Source of the DNA: Tilletia caries
Lineage: Eukaryota > Basidiomycota > Exobasidiomycetes > Tilletiales > Tilletiaceae
NCBI GenBank assembly: GCA_032718865.1
Contig: JALUTQ010000001.1
Coordinates: 1,364,001-1,428,000, forward strand
DNA length: 64,000 bases
Reading direction: 5' to 3'
The number at the start of each line of letters is the position of its first letter. Positions within the stretch are counted from its first letter, which is position 1. Made by a program: the position numbers and the translations under genes. The notes under the pieces were generated by a model, which was given only the letters and a program-made list of their open reading frames with translations, was not told where the DNA came from and searched no databases. Of this stretch, positions 43,640 through 54,140 are shown in pieces.

Positions 43640-44690
43640 ACCAGCCCCGACCCTTACATTCCAGCCGCCCTGCATCCAGACCCACGAGCTCCGCTCCCCC
43701 ACATCGGTATCCACTTCGGCACTGCGGTCTCCAGCTCCTTCGTCAGATGACCTTTCCGTACAGCCCCCGTCTACATCGGTACTAACCTCGGTACTGTCGG
43801 CTCCCGCTCCTTCACCCTCGACTTTTCCGTCCCCAACTTCAACATCCACATCAATCTCGGTATTGGCTCCGCGTCTAACTCCTTTCCAAGAACTGGTCCC
43901 GTCCGCCAAAGCAGTTCCCCCTTCATTGTCGACCGCTTCAAACGTTGGTTCGGCTGCCTCGACGTCCGCCGTCTCTCCCGGTGACTCGTTCACTGATCAT
44001 GCTCGCCTAACATCGTCACGGGACTCATCCATCCGGTTCGATGGTTTTGCACTTGCGCTTGACAGGTTTCGGCAGGGATGGATTACTGCGAGACGGATCC
44101 TTCTCGCCTCAGGACGGGCGTCTGCTTCCCCGTGGCCGTCGTACCCTCCTGCGGTCACGCCAACCATAATGGTCAGCTCTCGGATTGCTTCGATCGAGCA
44201 CGTTCAGGCGCAGCTACTCGCTATTCGTTCGGATATTCAAGCATCGATACCATCTCAGAACGCGTTACCCCCGGTCCATGGCCGTGCACGCACACCCGCT
44301 TTTTCGCATCCCTTGCCGCCTTCATCTGCGCCATTGCGGCAGTCCTCTTCTGCATGGACGAAGGCGTGCTGCTTGCCCGACCCACACCTCGATGTCCTAC
44401 CGGTCTCCGACCCTGAAATGCTCCTTTTCCCAGAGCGATCCTTTCCGACTCATTCAACGGTTCCAGCTTCTCGCTTGGCTGCATCGCCCAGCATGGGTGC
44501 CGGCTCACTGTCGTCCTCCTATTATATTCGTCCAGATTGGTGGACTCGTTCATCTTCCGCCCTTATCACGACCGGAGTCCAGCATCTGCTCTCCAACGCC
44601 ATGACCCTTTGCAGTCGGCTTCATCACGCGACTCTATCCTCACCTCACCATCGCCAACCCGTGTCTACCGACTTCAACTTCATTCGATAA
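43548..44690 (+). CDS. Element X ORF2, Ser/Pro/Thr-rich
   Basis: 380 codons. An STSVSTSAL / TSVLTSVLSAPAPSPST low-complexity part, then a more ordinary helical region (DGFALALDRFRQGWITARRI, then SSRIASIEHVQAQLLAIRSD). The same kind of tcggtatccacttcggtac word is found in the interior of element Z near 62960-63120, so the protein belongs to the LTR family. It has neither polymerase nor integrase motifs. Confidence 0.45.
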   Translation: MSSPLLNALNPLHPPAPRTYAQLIGADPSSKPAPTLTFQPPCIQTHELRSPTSVSTSALRSPAPSSDDLSVQPPSTSVLTSVLSAPAPSPSTFPSPTSTSTSISVLAPRLTPFQELVPSAKAVPPSLSTASNVGSAASTSAVSPGDSFTDHARLTSSRDSSIRFDGFALALDRFRQGWITARRILLASGRASASPWPSYPPAVTPTIMVSSRIASIEHVQAQLLAIRSDIQASIPSQNALPPVHGRARTPAFSHPLPPSSAPLRQSSSAWTKACCLPDPHLDVLPVSDPEMLLFPERSFPTHSTVPASRLAASPSMGAGSLSSSYYIRPDWWTRSSSALITTGVQHLLSNAMTLCSRLHHATLSSPHHRQPVSTDFNFIR

Positions 44691-45479
44691 ACTTGCTTTC
44701 TAGCTTGCACTACACGGTACACGGGTACACCTTCTTCTCACTCCAGCTTCCCCCCCGCCGCGACCGCAACATACCCGTGTCTCGAGGCCCTTCTGTGCTC
44801 CTGTCCTTTCCCTTCCTTGCGCTCCTTCTTCCGCTCTACCACTTCCTCGCCTTCCCTTACACGTTCTTCATTTCCCATCATGACTCGGGACAGTCGTCTT
44901 CCGTCGGTGGGGATGTGCTGGACGAGGTCCACGTGGCTCAGTTATCTTATCTCGATCTCTTCCTCTCCACTTCCTTCTTTTCCCACACGCATCTCGCATA
45001 GCAACACCAGTACCTCCACATTTCCCACGCTATCCTCTCTCCTCCTCATCTTTTCCCTTCCCAAGCTCATCCCTTGTACTTAGTCCTTTCTTGCTCGTCA
45101 TTCATCACTCTTCTACACCTTGCACTTAGCACTTGCTTTGCCTTACAGCTAGAGACTGGAGCCGTTCAGCACATCCCCACCGGCAAAAGACGACTGTCTC
45201 CAGTCGTGATCTGGACCGGAGAAATGCGATGAGCATGGAGCGAGAACGCAGACAGGGATGGGGCGCATGGAACGAGTGCAAAGGGGGGATGGAGAGCAAG
45301 GTGAAGCTGTGAAGAATCAAAGAACAGGATGATAGCGACGGAGAAAAAAGCATCTAAAAGCCCAGTCCCGAAGTCAACTCGACTGAATGGCAGCGTAGTC
45401 GGTAACTCGGAAGGAAGAAAGAAGAGAAGGCGCAAAGAGAGCGGAAGAGCACGGTCGCATGGTGCCAAAGCTGGAGAGT

Positions 45480-46720
45480 ACGCGTCCAGAGCGGTGACGA
45501 GCTGGCGCATCATGAGGAATGTCGATCCAGATGGAGATTGCGGGTGAATGCGCAGTCGGAGCGCAAGAAAGAGACCCAGGAGAGGACGAGCGTGAGGCAA
45601 GGCCGATTCAGCCGGCGATCCCGAGTGACGTGCTGGAGACATCAGCGGAGGGATATCTCAACCTCGACGCGGCTGATTGACAGATAAATCCATCTGGAGG
45701 ACATGCAAGACTCATCAGGAGCTGCTCGAAGTCATGTTGCCTCGAGGCTCGACGTTGCTGGAAACCGAAAGAGGGCTGCAGAAGTCCGGGTTGAGGATGA
45801 TGGAGCGTGAGGTGGATGGTGGCGATCACCGCAGGCGAAGAGAGAGTGCTGGGGGGAGGTGAGGACGAGGAGTGGGAAGCTCGAAGCCGATCGAGACTCC
45901 TATGGCGGTGTAGATGGGTTTGTCGACGGTGGAAGGAGGTGTAGAACAAGAAGATCTTGCATGCATGACGCGGCGTGTCTGTGCGGTGGCAAAGATGACG
46001 ATGGTAACGCGAAGTCCAGGATCGCGCTGAATGTGATCGTCGAAGTTGCCTAAGCCAAGACGTGCCGGTAGAGCATGCGCACGTGTTCATGCCGGCTGCG
46101 AAGCTTGCGAGGTGAGGCTAGGAAGCAGTACCAATCGAACGCGAGGAGTCGGCAGGCAGAGGGAATGCACGTCTTGAGCGCAAAAAGTCTCTGAATTGTG
46201 TCCAGAACGCGGAGGGAAAGCTCTCGACCTCGACGCGCAATGCCGGTGGTGGGGGTCGGAAATAAAGAGGAGCTGCTCAATCCGTCTGGCGAGCCAAAGG
46301 AAGAGGGACCGGAACTGAGGATGGAAATGCGCGTCTAGAGCGCGAAGAGAAGTCCATATCGAGGCTGCTTGAAGCCTTGAAGCCGAAAGCCGCACTCAGG
46401 CTGATGGAAGCCGGAGGAACATGCGCGTCTGGAGCGCGGGAGTTGATGAAGCTGGCATTTGGAGCACAGCAGGGATGGGACGGAATGAATGCGCATCTGG
46501 AGCGGAAGGGAAGCGACATTGATGCTGGATAAAACGAGCTGGCAACCAGAGCGCAGCGAGCCAGGTGCTTGAGGTGACGTCGATGTGGGCGACATATTGG
46601 CGAGTGAGAGTGACCGTTGCTAGCGGCGGAGCTGGCATATGGAGCGCAGCAGGGAAGAGCGTGACGACTTGCCGATCTTGAAGGCGGTGTCTGTAGGGGG
46701 TGCGCGTCTTGAGCGCAGCA
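45480..46720 (-). repeat. Degenerate GCGCTCCAGACGCGCAT words in element Y
   Basis: Plus-strand forms gcgcgtctggagcgc, gcgcgtctagagcgc, gcgcatctggagcgg, gcgcgtcttgagcgc, gcatatggagcgc and gcacgtcttgagcgc recur at about 45481, 46165, 46338, 46426, 46490, 46635 and 46703. Spacing is irregular. Confidence 0.5.
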
Positions 46721-47643
46721 GGTAGGGGTCCTCGGCGCCCGTCATTCGTTAACCGAGAAGAATCCCTCTCATCACCATGTACAGAACAGGAATATCTGAG
46801 GTACCAGGGTAGCAAAGGTGCAAGTGAAGTGTAAAGAGTAAGTAGTTGACGATAGAGAGAGAACTAAGTACAAAGGGGAGCGAGAAGGAAAAGTTGTGAT
46901 CGAGAGGAAAGCGTGGGAAAAGTGGAGGTGGAAGTGGAGTGGTGTGAGGAGAAAGGGAAGAGAAAGATACGAGATAAGATAAGGAAGCCACGTGGATAGA
47001 CCACGTGGAGCCGTTCAGCACATGTCCAGCACAATGTGGGTCCCGCATACAGGGCCGTGTCGGCTGTGTTCAGATGCTGCGATCTGATTAGTCGAAACCC
47101 TCCACATTTGAAAAAAGGCCGCAAGGAGGCGGCAAGCATTTCGGACGCTGCCAAAGTCTTCGATCTTCATAAGCTCTTGCGCGTATTTGTATCGTCCAAC
47201 AGCATCGTGCCCGAAGCTGGGGCCGTGGTTGTCCTCGTCGTCCGGCGTCTCCTCCAGCGTCTCGAGAGAGACCAACCACGTCATGAACGTTTCTTCTCCA
47301 GGTCCAGTCGAGTCCGGACCAAAGTTTACCGAGTCTTGCAGCACCTTGAGAGCAGCGCGCATTTGAGCGTCGTACGGGAAAGATATGGAGCTGAGGTTGA
47401 GATATTCCTGAATCGCCGCGACGGTGGGGTTGGGTCGCTTTGGAGGACTTTGCTTCGCTCCCTGTTGCGATATGTGAGTCCTGGCGGAACTAGTGGCAAA
47501 GACAGCTGTATGCGTGTTAGCAGTGCTGGCAGAGCTTATTGGGCTGCTGGTGACTACGAGCAACTCAATATGGCTGATGGTCAGTAGCATTCAGCATGTA
47601 TTCCGTCCGATAAAGCCAACTCACGATTCTTGGCAGTCTTCGT

Positions 47644-48430
47644 TAAGGATGGGCGCGGAGTAAGCCCCGGAGTGGGTTTCCCGGAGTTCCCCGACTAGTC
47701 GGGGCCTCACTCCGGGGGAGTACGGAGTACGGAGTGCATTTTCGAGGTTTTACTCCCGCTGATTGGATTCTGCAGGAGTACGGAGCGCAAGCCTGTCATG
47801 TCCCCGGAGTACGGAGTACGGCAAGGCCTGGAGCTAACTTTTCGCCGGAGTACGGAGTGACTAGCTCGAATGCCAGACGGAGTGCGGAGTTTCCCCGAAA
47901 CTCCGGGGCGCTCCGGGGCCTTGCCTTTTTCAAAATCAGGTCGCAATTTTGAAAATTTCAGTCAGAAATGGGCATATTTTGCTCTGATTTTCAAAAAATT
48001 GGCAAAATTCCTTTTCAGATTTCTCATTTGGGGTTCATATTGTGTGTTGTTGAGCTCTACGACCGCCAACGATAATTCTGCCAAACAAAAACATGGATGG
48101 AAGAGCGGCAATCAATGTAAGGATCCACACTTCTCAAGTTTTGTAGGACCTCTGCGAACTTTCCCCGGAGTACGGAGTTTCGGGGGAGTAGTCGCGCTCC
48201 GTCACCCCGGAGTACGGAGTGGACTTTGGCATTTTACCAAATGTAGCCGGAGTACGGAGCTGGCGCAATGAGATGGAGAGATTTTGTGCGGAGTGCGGAG
48301 TGGAGTTGAGCGACTGCCTAAAATTGAGCGGAGTACGGAGCGCGAAAAAGCATCTCAAAATCAGCCGGAGTCAGCCGGAGTAGGGGCCCCGGAGTACGGA
48401 GCACTCCGGGGCCCTCCGCGCCCATCCTTA
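47644..48430 (+). mobile_element. hAT-like MITE family A, complete, 787 bp (reference copy)
   Basis: TIRs TAAGGATGGGCGCGGAG and ..ctccgcgcccatcctta; perfect 8-bp duplication GTCTTCGT (47636-47643, 48431-48438). Dominated by ggagtacggagt-type words, arranged towards the centre from both ends, with an AT-rich core (47935-48160). No ORF of its own. It interrupts a coding exon of gene G, where in the gene's direction the first codon of the element is TAA. Confidence 0.97.
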
Positions 48431-49661
48431 GTCTTCGTCGCCTCCATACAGCCTTCGTCTTGCTCTCAAAGTTTTGGAGGCCGCTTTGTGTGACCTTGCC
48501 CGCTGCAGAGAGAGTTGTGTATGATGCTTCAGCGCAAGTCGCAATGTCGCTTACCCGCATGTATGCGGTCATGTTTCTTTGTAACTCACATCTCGCAGCG
48601 GTTGTAGCACTCTCATCATCAGGTTTGGCCATAGCGTTCAGCTTCTCAACGGGAGTCAGGATCTTTGTCTTTTTTTTGAGAGGCTGATCTTCACCTCCGT
48701 CGGAATCCTCGCTGAAATCGACCTCCGAAAGCTTCGTCTTGGAACTCGTAGCATGGCTGGATGCCTTCGACAAGTCTTCTTTGGTCGCCGAGATCCTGCC
48801 TTTTTTGGTCGTCTTCAGGATTTTGCGCCGGCCTTCAACTTTGTGGCGCAGGTGGAGCTCGATGCACAGCATTGCCTTGAAGTGATCGTCGCAAAACTTC
48901 AATTCTTCGATTTGCGCCTCCATGTCCTTGCAGATCCTGACAAGAAGGGCTAAGGCCCTGGTCTTGACCTTCCGGAACGTTTGTTCCTCAGGCGCAAGTG
49001 GTGGGTTGAACTCGTGTTCATCGATAGCCGCACAAGCAAAGACGGTGACCGTGTTGATCTCTTTGATGCGCTCCTTGTTTAAGGGGTTGCCGTGGTGGTC
49101 CCGCATGACGTCCTCCTTCGAGTAACGTTCGTCTTCTTTGACATCCTCGTCTTCGCCTTTCGCTTTCGCGTTCGCCTTTCGATGGGCAAGAGCTTGAGCC
49201 TGTACAATTGCACGCGTCCAGACGGACCGAGTCGGGTCCAGAGCCTTGGCTGCGAGATACTCAGGGGTCGCAGCAGAGTCTGAAGACGCTGACTAAGAGC
49301 CGGCATCCGAGCTCGACTGAGAGACTTGAGCTTGTTGAGTTTGCTGAAGTACTTGACTCTGTTGGGGAACGGAAGTTTGTAAGGGAGGCTGTGAGTTTTG
49401 ATTCCCAGCGGCTGAGATTGCGGCTCGAACCGCTGGGTGTTGGAGAAGCAAGGCCGGATCGATGGTGCTGAGCTCAAACGGAACAGGTGCAAGCAGCTGC
49501 TGCGACATGTTGAAGATAATATGAAGGAGTTGAGAGTGTTGTTGAGGGGAAAGAAGGGGGGGTGAGGGGGTATGATGTTGTGGTCGTGGGAAGGACGAAG
49601 GTGAAAGACGGAAGGCAGAATGTACTACTTCGAACCACATCACACAAGAACAAGAAGGAGT

Positions 49662-52600
49662 TCAAGGACGTTCATCAAGCCAAGATAGCTTTCGAAGCAC
49701 ATAGGTGAATCCCCCAAGATCCATGGTACCGACGGGCTGCATGATGGCTGCAGCATGAATCAGACAGAGTTCGCCCCCAAACCCGTTCCCCCGTACCACT
49801 CCTTCCCCTTCCCACACATCCAAGAGTGGGTGAGCCACCACATAAACTCTGTCGGTGAGAATCTCGGCCTGTCCTCCGTTCGAGATGCGTTGTCCCCCAA
49901 GACACAGAAAGTGCAAGGCCTCCGCATACATGAGACCATCACCTTCTCTGGCCATAAACCGACATGCGATACGCGCCTTGTCCGACTCGTTTCGACTCCC
50001 ACGAAGCATGTGTCCCGATGGAAGGTTGAGTCTACCTCTGATGACGAGCTTCTGTGGAGCGCGGTCGATGCTGTCTTCAGCTACGAGTGCTTGAATACAG
50101 TCGTTCTGCTGTTCTCGTTCGTCCGCAGTCAGAACTCGGTGAGAGTTCTGAAGTTTGACCGTGAGCCGAAATCGATCAAGCTGCTCAGCCTCCTCGCCGT
50201 CCTGAAGAATCAGGTCCAAGATTCGCAAGTGTTCGCGCTGCAGGACTGATATTGACGAACACCGACTTGAAAGAGCGAATCGACCTCTTGATTAGACCTT
50301 CTTCTCGTTCACACCGCGCCTGTGAGCTGATGATGACAATTCCGTGCCAGCAGATGTAGTCGGAAACGTGCAGGAGGTAGTGAATAGAGATACTGCAGGT
50401 GTAGACAGAAATTTTTATCAGTGAAAAGCAGAATGAGGCGGTAAGAGATCAAAAGCCAAGAGCTCACGTTGCGCGACAGACCAACTCTGTCTGCCCTCGA
50501 ACGTACAGGCGTTCCCATAGTTTGACAAACGAGGTGATGTAATAGTTATACGGCCGAGAGTCAGACAAGGTTAGTAGTAATCGAAGTAGTTGTAATCTTA
50601 TCTTATCTCAGAGGTAGACACGACTGTTCACACGGTAGACTTAACTCTGCAATGTTCTGTGAATTGTCAAGTTGGTGTCTGTGATGTGAGTGAGGTGTCT
50701 GTTGGTCGAAAGGGGCGGAAGAATGGGCAAGAGCCTGTCTCCTTTTATACCTTTTCGACCTGGGCCTGGAAGCTCGCTGAGCGCTCCCAGGGCCTGAGTC
50801 ATAGCCTAGTTATGAACGGCTCATTCGCACGAATCATGGTAAGCTACTCAGGCAAGACACTGACACCCTCGACATCATCCAGAAGTTCCAACAACAGGAG
50901 AATGACTAAGTACATGAGGTTGAAGGAGACTAACATTGGATGGGGTGAGAATGGGAAAAATGGAGTATGAATGAGTCGCCATTGCGTAACAATGACACGC
51001 AAGACTTTGGTCATAAATGAGTCAGAGTCAGACCTGTCAGAGTCATACTCTGATAGGAATTGAGTTCAGAGTCAGGGGACGGTGCTATCAAGTCAGAGCT
51101 CAGATGCCAGAATCCTTACAGGTGAAGTGTCGGCTGACTGCGGCTCGCTGCTCTTCGGTGCAACCGTTGATGGAGCTTGCCAACCGATTACCGAACCCCT
51201 CCTTCAAGCTGTGAAATCATCTCAATCACCTGTTCCGGAGCGCCGACCTCGTGCAGAAAAGGTGGGAAGAAGGTATGAAACACGAGCGACGACTCGAACA
51301 TCTTATAGTGGGACTTCGAGAACTCCGTCGGATCGCGCGGCAAGCCAGAAGCAAAAGAACCTGGAAGGTACTTTCCAGATTCAGAGAGCAAGCGAGCGAA
51401 GCGCTTCTGCTGCGCTTCCGAAAGAGAGAAAGGATCTCCTGGCTTCGGGTTGATGAAGACCTCCCAGAGCTGGGATGGAATGTTCATGCCGAAGAGGTGG
51501 AAGATGTCGACGGGGAAGAAAGAGGGCATGCTGAAAGCAGGCGACGCTGCCAAGAGACTAGAGAGGGCGGGATGATAGGCCGGTGAGCCGCCGGGTTTCT
51601 GCTCGCTCTTCTCCAGTAAGACACCCATCAAGTTCAAGGAGAGCGTCCTCGTATGAACGATCGGTACGAAGCGGGAGGTCGTAGGGGTCGTAGCTCTGTG
51701 GGCGATCTGAGTTGATTGGAGGCTCGTCATCTTGACCAGTGGACTCGAGAGGGAAGTAACCGGTGACTTCACCTGGCATGTAGTTGACGACAATGTGGCA
51801 TATACGACAGCCAGAGTAGCCCGAGGTTCCGGTCATGTGATTGATCTTCTGTGAGCCAGGCTGATCTGCGGCAGCGAAGACCAAGTAAGCCTTCCACAAA
51901 AACCATTCTCGCTCTTTGCCATCCCACAGCCAGTGGCCTCGCGCGGCCCTAGCAAACTCCTGCATTATCGGCCATAGAAATGAATCCACATCGACAGGGT
52001 TTTGGGGGCCCGGGATGACCGAGGCAACGAAGGATTCTGTTCGGCGAAAGCGAGCTTGACGAGGCGTGTTGAGGCAGGTGAGCAGGATCACCCACCCATT
52101 CGATTCCTTCCTTTCGACCATTTGAGCACCGTCTACGCTCAGCATGTAAGCCTCTTCCTCAGCCGTCTGGAATAGAATACATGTAGTCCTTCAAGACCCG
52201 CATCACAGCCCCGTCGGAAAAGGCGAGGAAGACGTGATCCTGATCACCGTCCTTGAGTTCTTGAATCGACGTGGCTGCGCGCTCGTGCAGGTATGTCGAT
52301 CCAGATCCAGATGCCCACTTTGCTCGCGCTCTGGGGAGGATAGGGATAGTCGTGAAAGTGCGCTTCGCTTTGCCATTCTGATCGTATCGCCTTTCACGGC
52401 ACTGCGTGCTATTGCGTGTTGCTGTGCACTAAGGATGAGCACGGAGTAAGCCCCGGAGCGGCTTTGCCGGAGCGCCCCGGTTATACGGAGCCGCACTCCG
52501 GGGGAGCCGGGAGTACGGAGTGGGAATCGGGAGTTTACCTCACCGTTGCCGGAGTACGGAGCTGACTTTTGAGCATTGTACAAATTCCCCGGATTACGGA

Positions 52601-54090
52601 GCTGACCTCTTGGCGTTGCAGAAATTTCCCGGAGTACGGAGTAAATACCTGCGAAATGTGCCGGAGTACGGAGTTACCCCCGGAGTCCGGGGCGCTCCGG
52701 GACCTCCACATTTTCTCATAAGGAAAGTATTTTGCTATAAACATGGGTATATTGGGGGTCAATTTTCAAAACTCATTTTCATAAATCTCATCTCGCAGTC
52801 TAAATCTGACCAAAACAACTCTTCAAGCGCTCTTAGCCTGTTCTCTTAAGCACAGCTGCTACAAGCTTGATCATGAGCATACACATTTCTGAAATCGCAC
52901 CATATTTTGAGATTTGTGAGATCATCTCCCGGAGTACGGAGCTCCCCCGGATTATCCGGGCTCCGTAGCTACGGAGTACAGAGTAGACTTTCTGAAATAC
53001 TTCATAATTTGACGGAGCACGGAGTAAGTTTTCTCTGGTGCTCCTCATCGTGACGGAGTACGGAGTACGATGCTGGTGTAACTCTGAAAAGAGACGGAGC
53101 ACGGAGCACCACAGAAAGTCAGCGGAGCGCCCCGGAGCATGGGCCCGGGAGTACGGAGCACTCCGGGGCGCTCCGGGCTCATCCTTACTGTGCACCGCCT
53201 GAGATGTGCTTGAGGTCCGACAAAGGCCATGCATGAGTGTTTGCACATGTCCCACCGCTGCTCGTCAAGTTTGGTGATGCGCTTGACGAAATTGGCGGCC
53301 TTGTACTTGGACATGATCTTGATCCCGTCCGTCTTGGCCGCATCCTCGACGTTCTTGGCGAGCTCGACATAAGCGTCCACCCGCCACCGTGAGGTCCTTT
53401 CGGACAAAGGTGCGGAAGTGCTTGACCGAAGCCTTTTCGCTGGGCGAGAGATCATCGAGAGAGATGAGGAGATCCGCAGCTCGAGGAGCTCTTTGAGGAC
53501 GAGGTCCCGGTGTGTAGTCTCCAATCAGCTCGTCAAGGAGCTGCTGTCCGTGCTGTGATCGAGGTGGAGGATCTGGGTCTTCTTCGTTCCCGTCGAGCTC
53601 GTCTGGAATAGCATCGGCATCCGTTCGATCGCTGTCACTATCTCCGTTGCTGCTCCCTTCATGGTTACCCCCGCTGTGTTCGCTTCCGCTCCTGTCCTCG
53701 TCGCTGCTATTTTCGTCGTCGTCGTCTTGACCGTTAAAGAAAAGCGGAAGCTCCGCTGCGACAAGGTTTCCGTTGTCGTCTTGGTCGAGGAAAGAATCAG
53801 ATGAGGACGAAGACCCTGAGCCGCTTGATGATCCGTTAGAAGTGGCCGTGTCGACATCCATCTCCGCGAATGCAGGTGGGTCGTCGTCGTCAAAAGCCCA
53901 GTGAATTTCTTGCTGAACCGCATCTGGGCGAAGATGGTTGGGATCCTCAAGTTGCTGCTGTGACGATGCTTGGGATTCTTGCCAGGAAAGGACCTTGGAG
54001 GATGCGTCTGTTGAGGGACACTTTCGGCAGGCAGTGAGGATAGGCAAAAAATAATTTTCACAGCGTACCATCCTGTGATAATTTTGGAGA
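49662..54090 (-). pseudogene. tnp2/Plavaka-like (CACTA superfamily) transposase, broken
   Basis: Minus strand, N to C: YFLPILTACRKCPSTDASSK, an acidic Ser-rich region, DDLSPSEKASVKHFRTFVRK; frame change near 53390; VDAYVELAKNVEDAAKTDGI, EQRWDMCKHSCMAFVGP; then the family B element (52430-53187); then STQCRERRYDQNGKAKRTFT; EEEAYMLSVDGAQMVERKES, FVASVIPGPQNPVDVDSFLW, TGTSGYSGCRICHIV (the tnp2-type Cys block); a 1-nt slip near 51553; SPAFSMPSFFPVDIFHLFGM; a gap of about 600 bp of non-coding DNA (50570-51190); YYITSFVKLWERLYVRGQTE, SIHYLLHVSDYICWHG, CEREEGLIKRSIRS; last frame 50228-49662 (VYVVAHPLLDVWEGEGVVRG, then GGFTYVLRKLSWLDE). Block order is that of basidiomycete tnp2/Plavaka-type transposases. 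At least two frameshifts and the insertions make it inactive. Confidence 0.8.
52430..53187 (+). mobile_element. hAT-like MITE family B, complete, 758 bp
   Basis: TIRs TAAGGATGAGCACGGAG and ..ctccgggctcatcctta; perfect 8-bp duplication CTGTGCAC (52422-52429, 53188-53195). Words of ggagtacggagct type; AT-rich core shared with 2522-2755 and 3753-4018. It sits between LRRCT and ATRNSTQC of the tnp2-like gene; removal restores the frame. Confidence 0.97.
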
Positions 54091-54140
54091 GCGTACCATC
54101 CTGGGATAAAAAGCAAAATACCGTACCATTCTGTGATAAA
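54062..54140 (+). repeat. Three tandem ~29-bp repeats
   Basis: cgtaccatcctgtgataatt, cgtaccatcctgggataaaa and cgtaccattctgtgataaac follow one another at about 29-bp spacing, directly upstream of the tnp2-like gene. They could be sub-terminal transposase-binding repeats of that element or promoter repeats. Confidence 0.75.

Larger units (their letters stand above)
42558..45156 (+). mobile_element. LTR element X (non-autonomous)
   Basis: 5' LTR 42558-42819 (TGTGCTGGACGAGGTCC..CTTGTACA) followed by tggtgatgagagg as in element Y; 3' LTR 44912-45156, nearly identical over 240 bp but lacking its last part; ggtgggga before the 3' LTR. It lies inside element Y's 3' LTR. It encodes two overlapping ORFs but no reverse transcriptase or integrase, so it must be mobilised in trans. 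Confidence 0.85.
42305..47033 (-). mobile_element. LTR element Y (non-autonomous), with element X inside its 3' LTR
   Basis: Minus-strand element. 5' LTR 47033-46775 (TGTGCTGG..TTCTGTACA), followed by tggtgatgagagg, a likely primer-binding site; interior 46774-45174 without RT, protease or integrase motifs; polypurine-like ggtggggatgtgctg at the 3' LTR start (45173). The 3' LTR is split: its first 17 bp are at 45173-45157, the rest at 42557-42305, with element X between. 5-bp duplicate ATGTG at 42300-42304 and 47034-47038. Removing the whole nest restores gene G's frame (CGTHI-EAVCNK). Confidence 0.8.
41802..49508 (-). pseudogene. Unrecognised gene G, split by an LTR nest and a hAT MITE
   Basis: Start ATG 49508-49506 (MSQQLLAPVPFELSTIDPAL), Gln/Ser-rich, TAG at 49293-49295 in the same frame, then PEYLAAKALDPTRSVWTRAI, a hel-rich part (RKVKTRALALLVRICKDMEA), KKKTKILTPVEKLNAMAKPD. 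An intron (about 48572-48520) joins ..NMTAYMR to RARSHKAASKTLRARRRLYG-GDED. Here the family A element (47644-48430) enters with TAA. Beyond it CQES, an intron (donor at about 47623), HIELLVVTSSPISSASTANT, down to RHGPVCGTHI, then the LTR nest (42305-47033, duplicate ATGTG), and on the far side EAVCNKIADIFKLPSRTSSQ, an intron (about 42055-41966), KTASKLLERNDMTVSSRTSK and the end VVKAARANVIEE at 41802. Removing both insertions with one duplicate each leaves one continuous frame apart from the TAG. No known domain; it starts 150 bp after the tnp2-like gene and could be its partner ORF (inference). Confidence 0.7.

Noticed and set aside
49755..50249. 164-codon plus-strand ORF
   Set aside because: Opposite strand carries the conserved C-terminus of the tnp2-like transposase.
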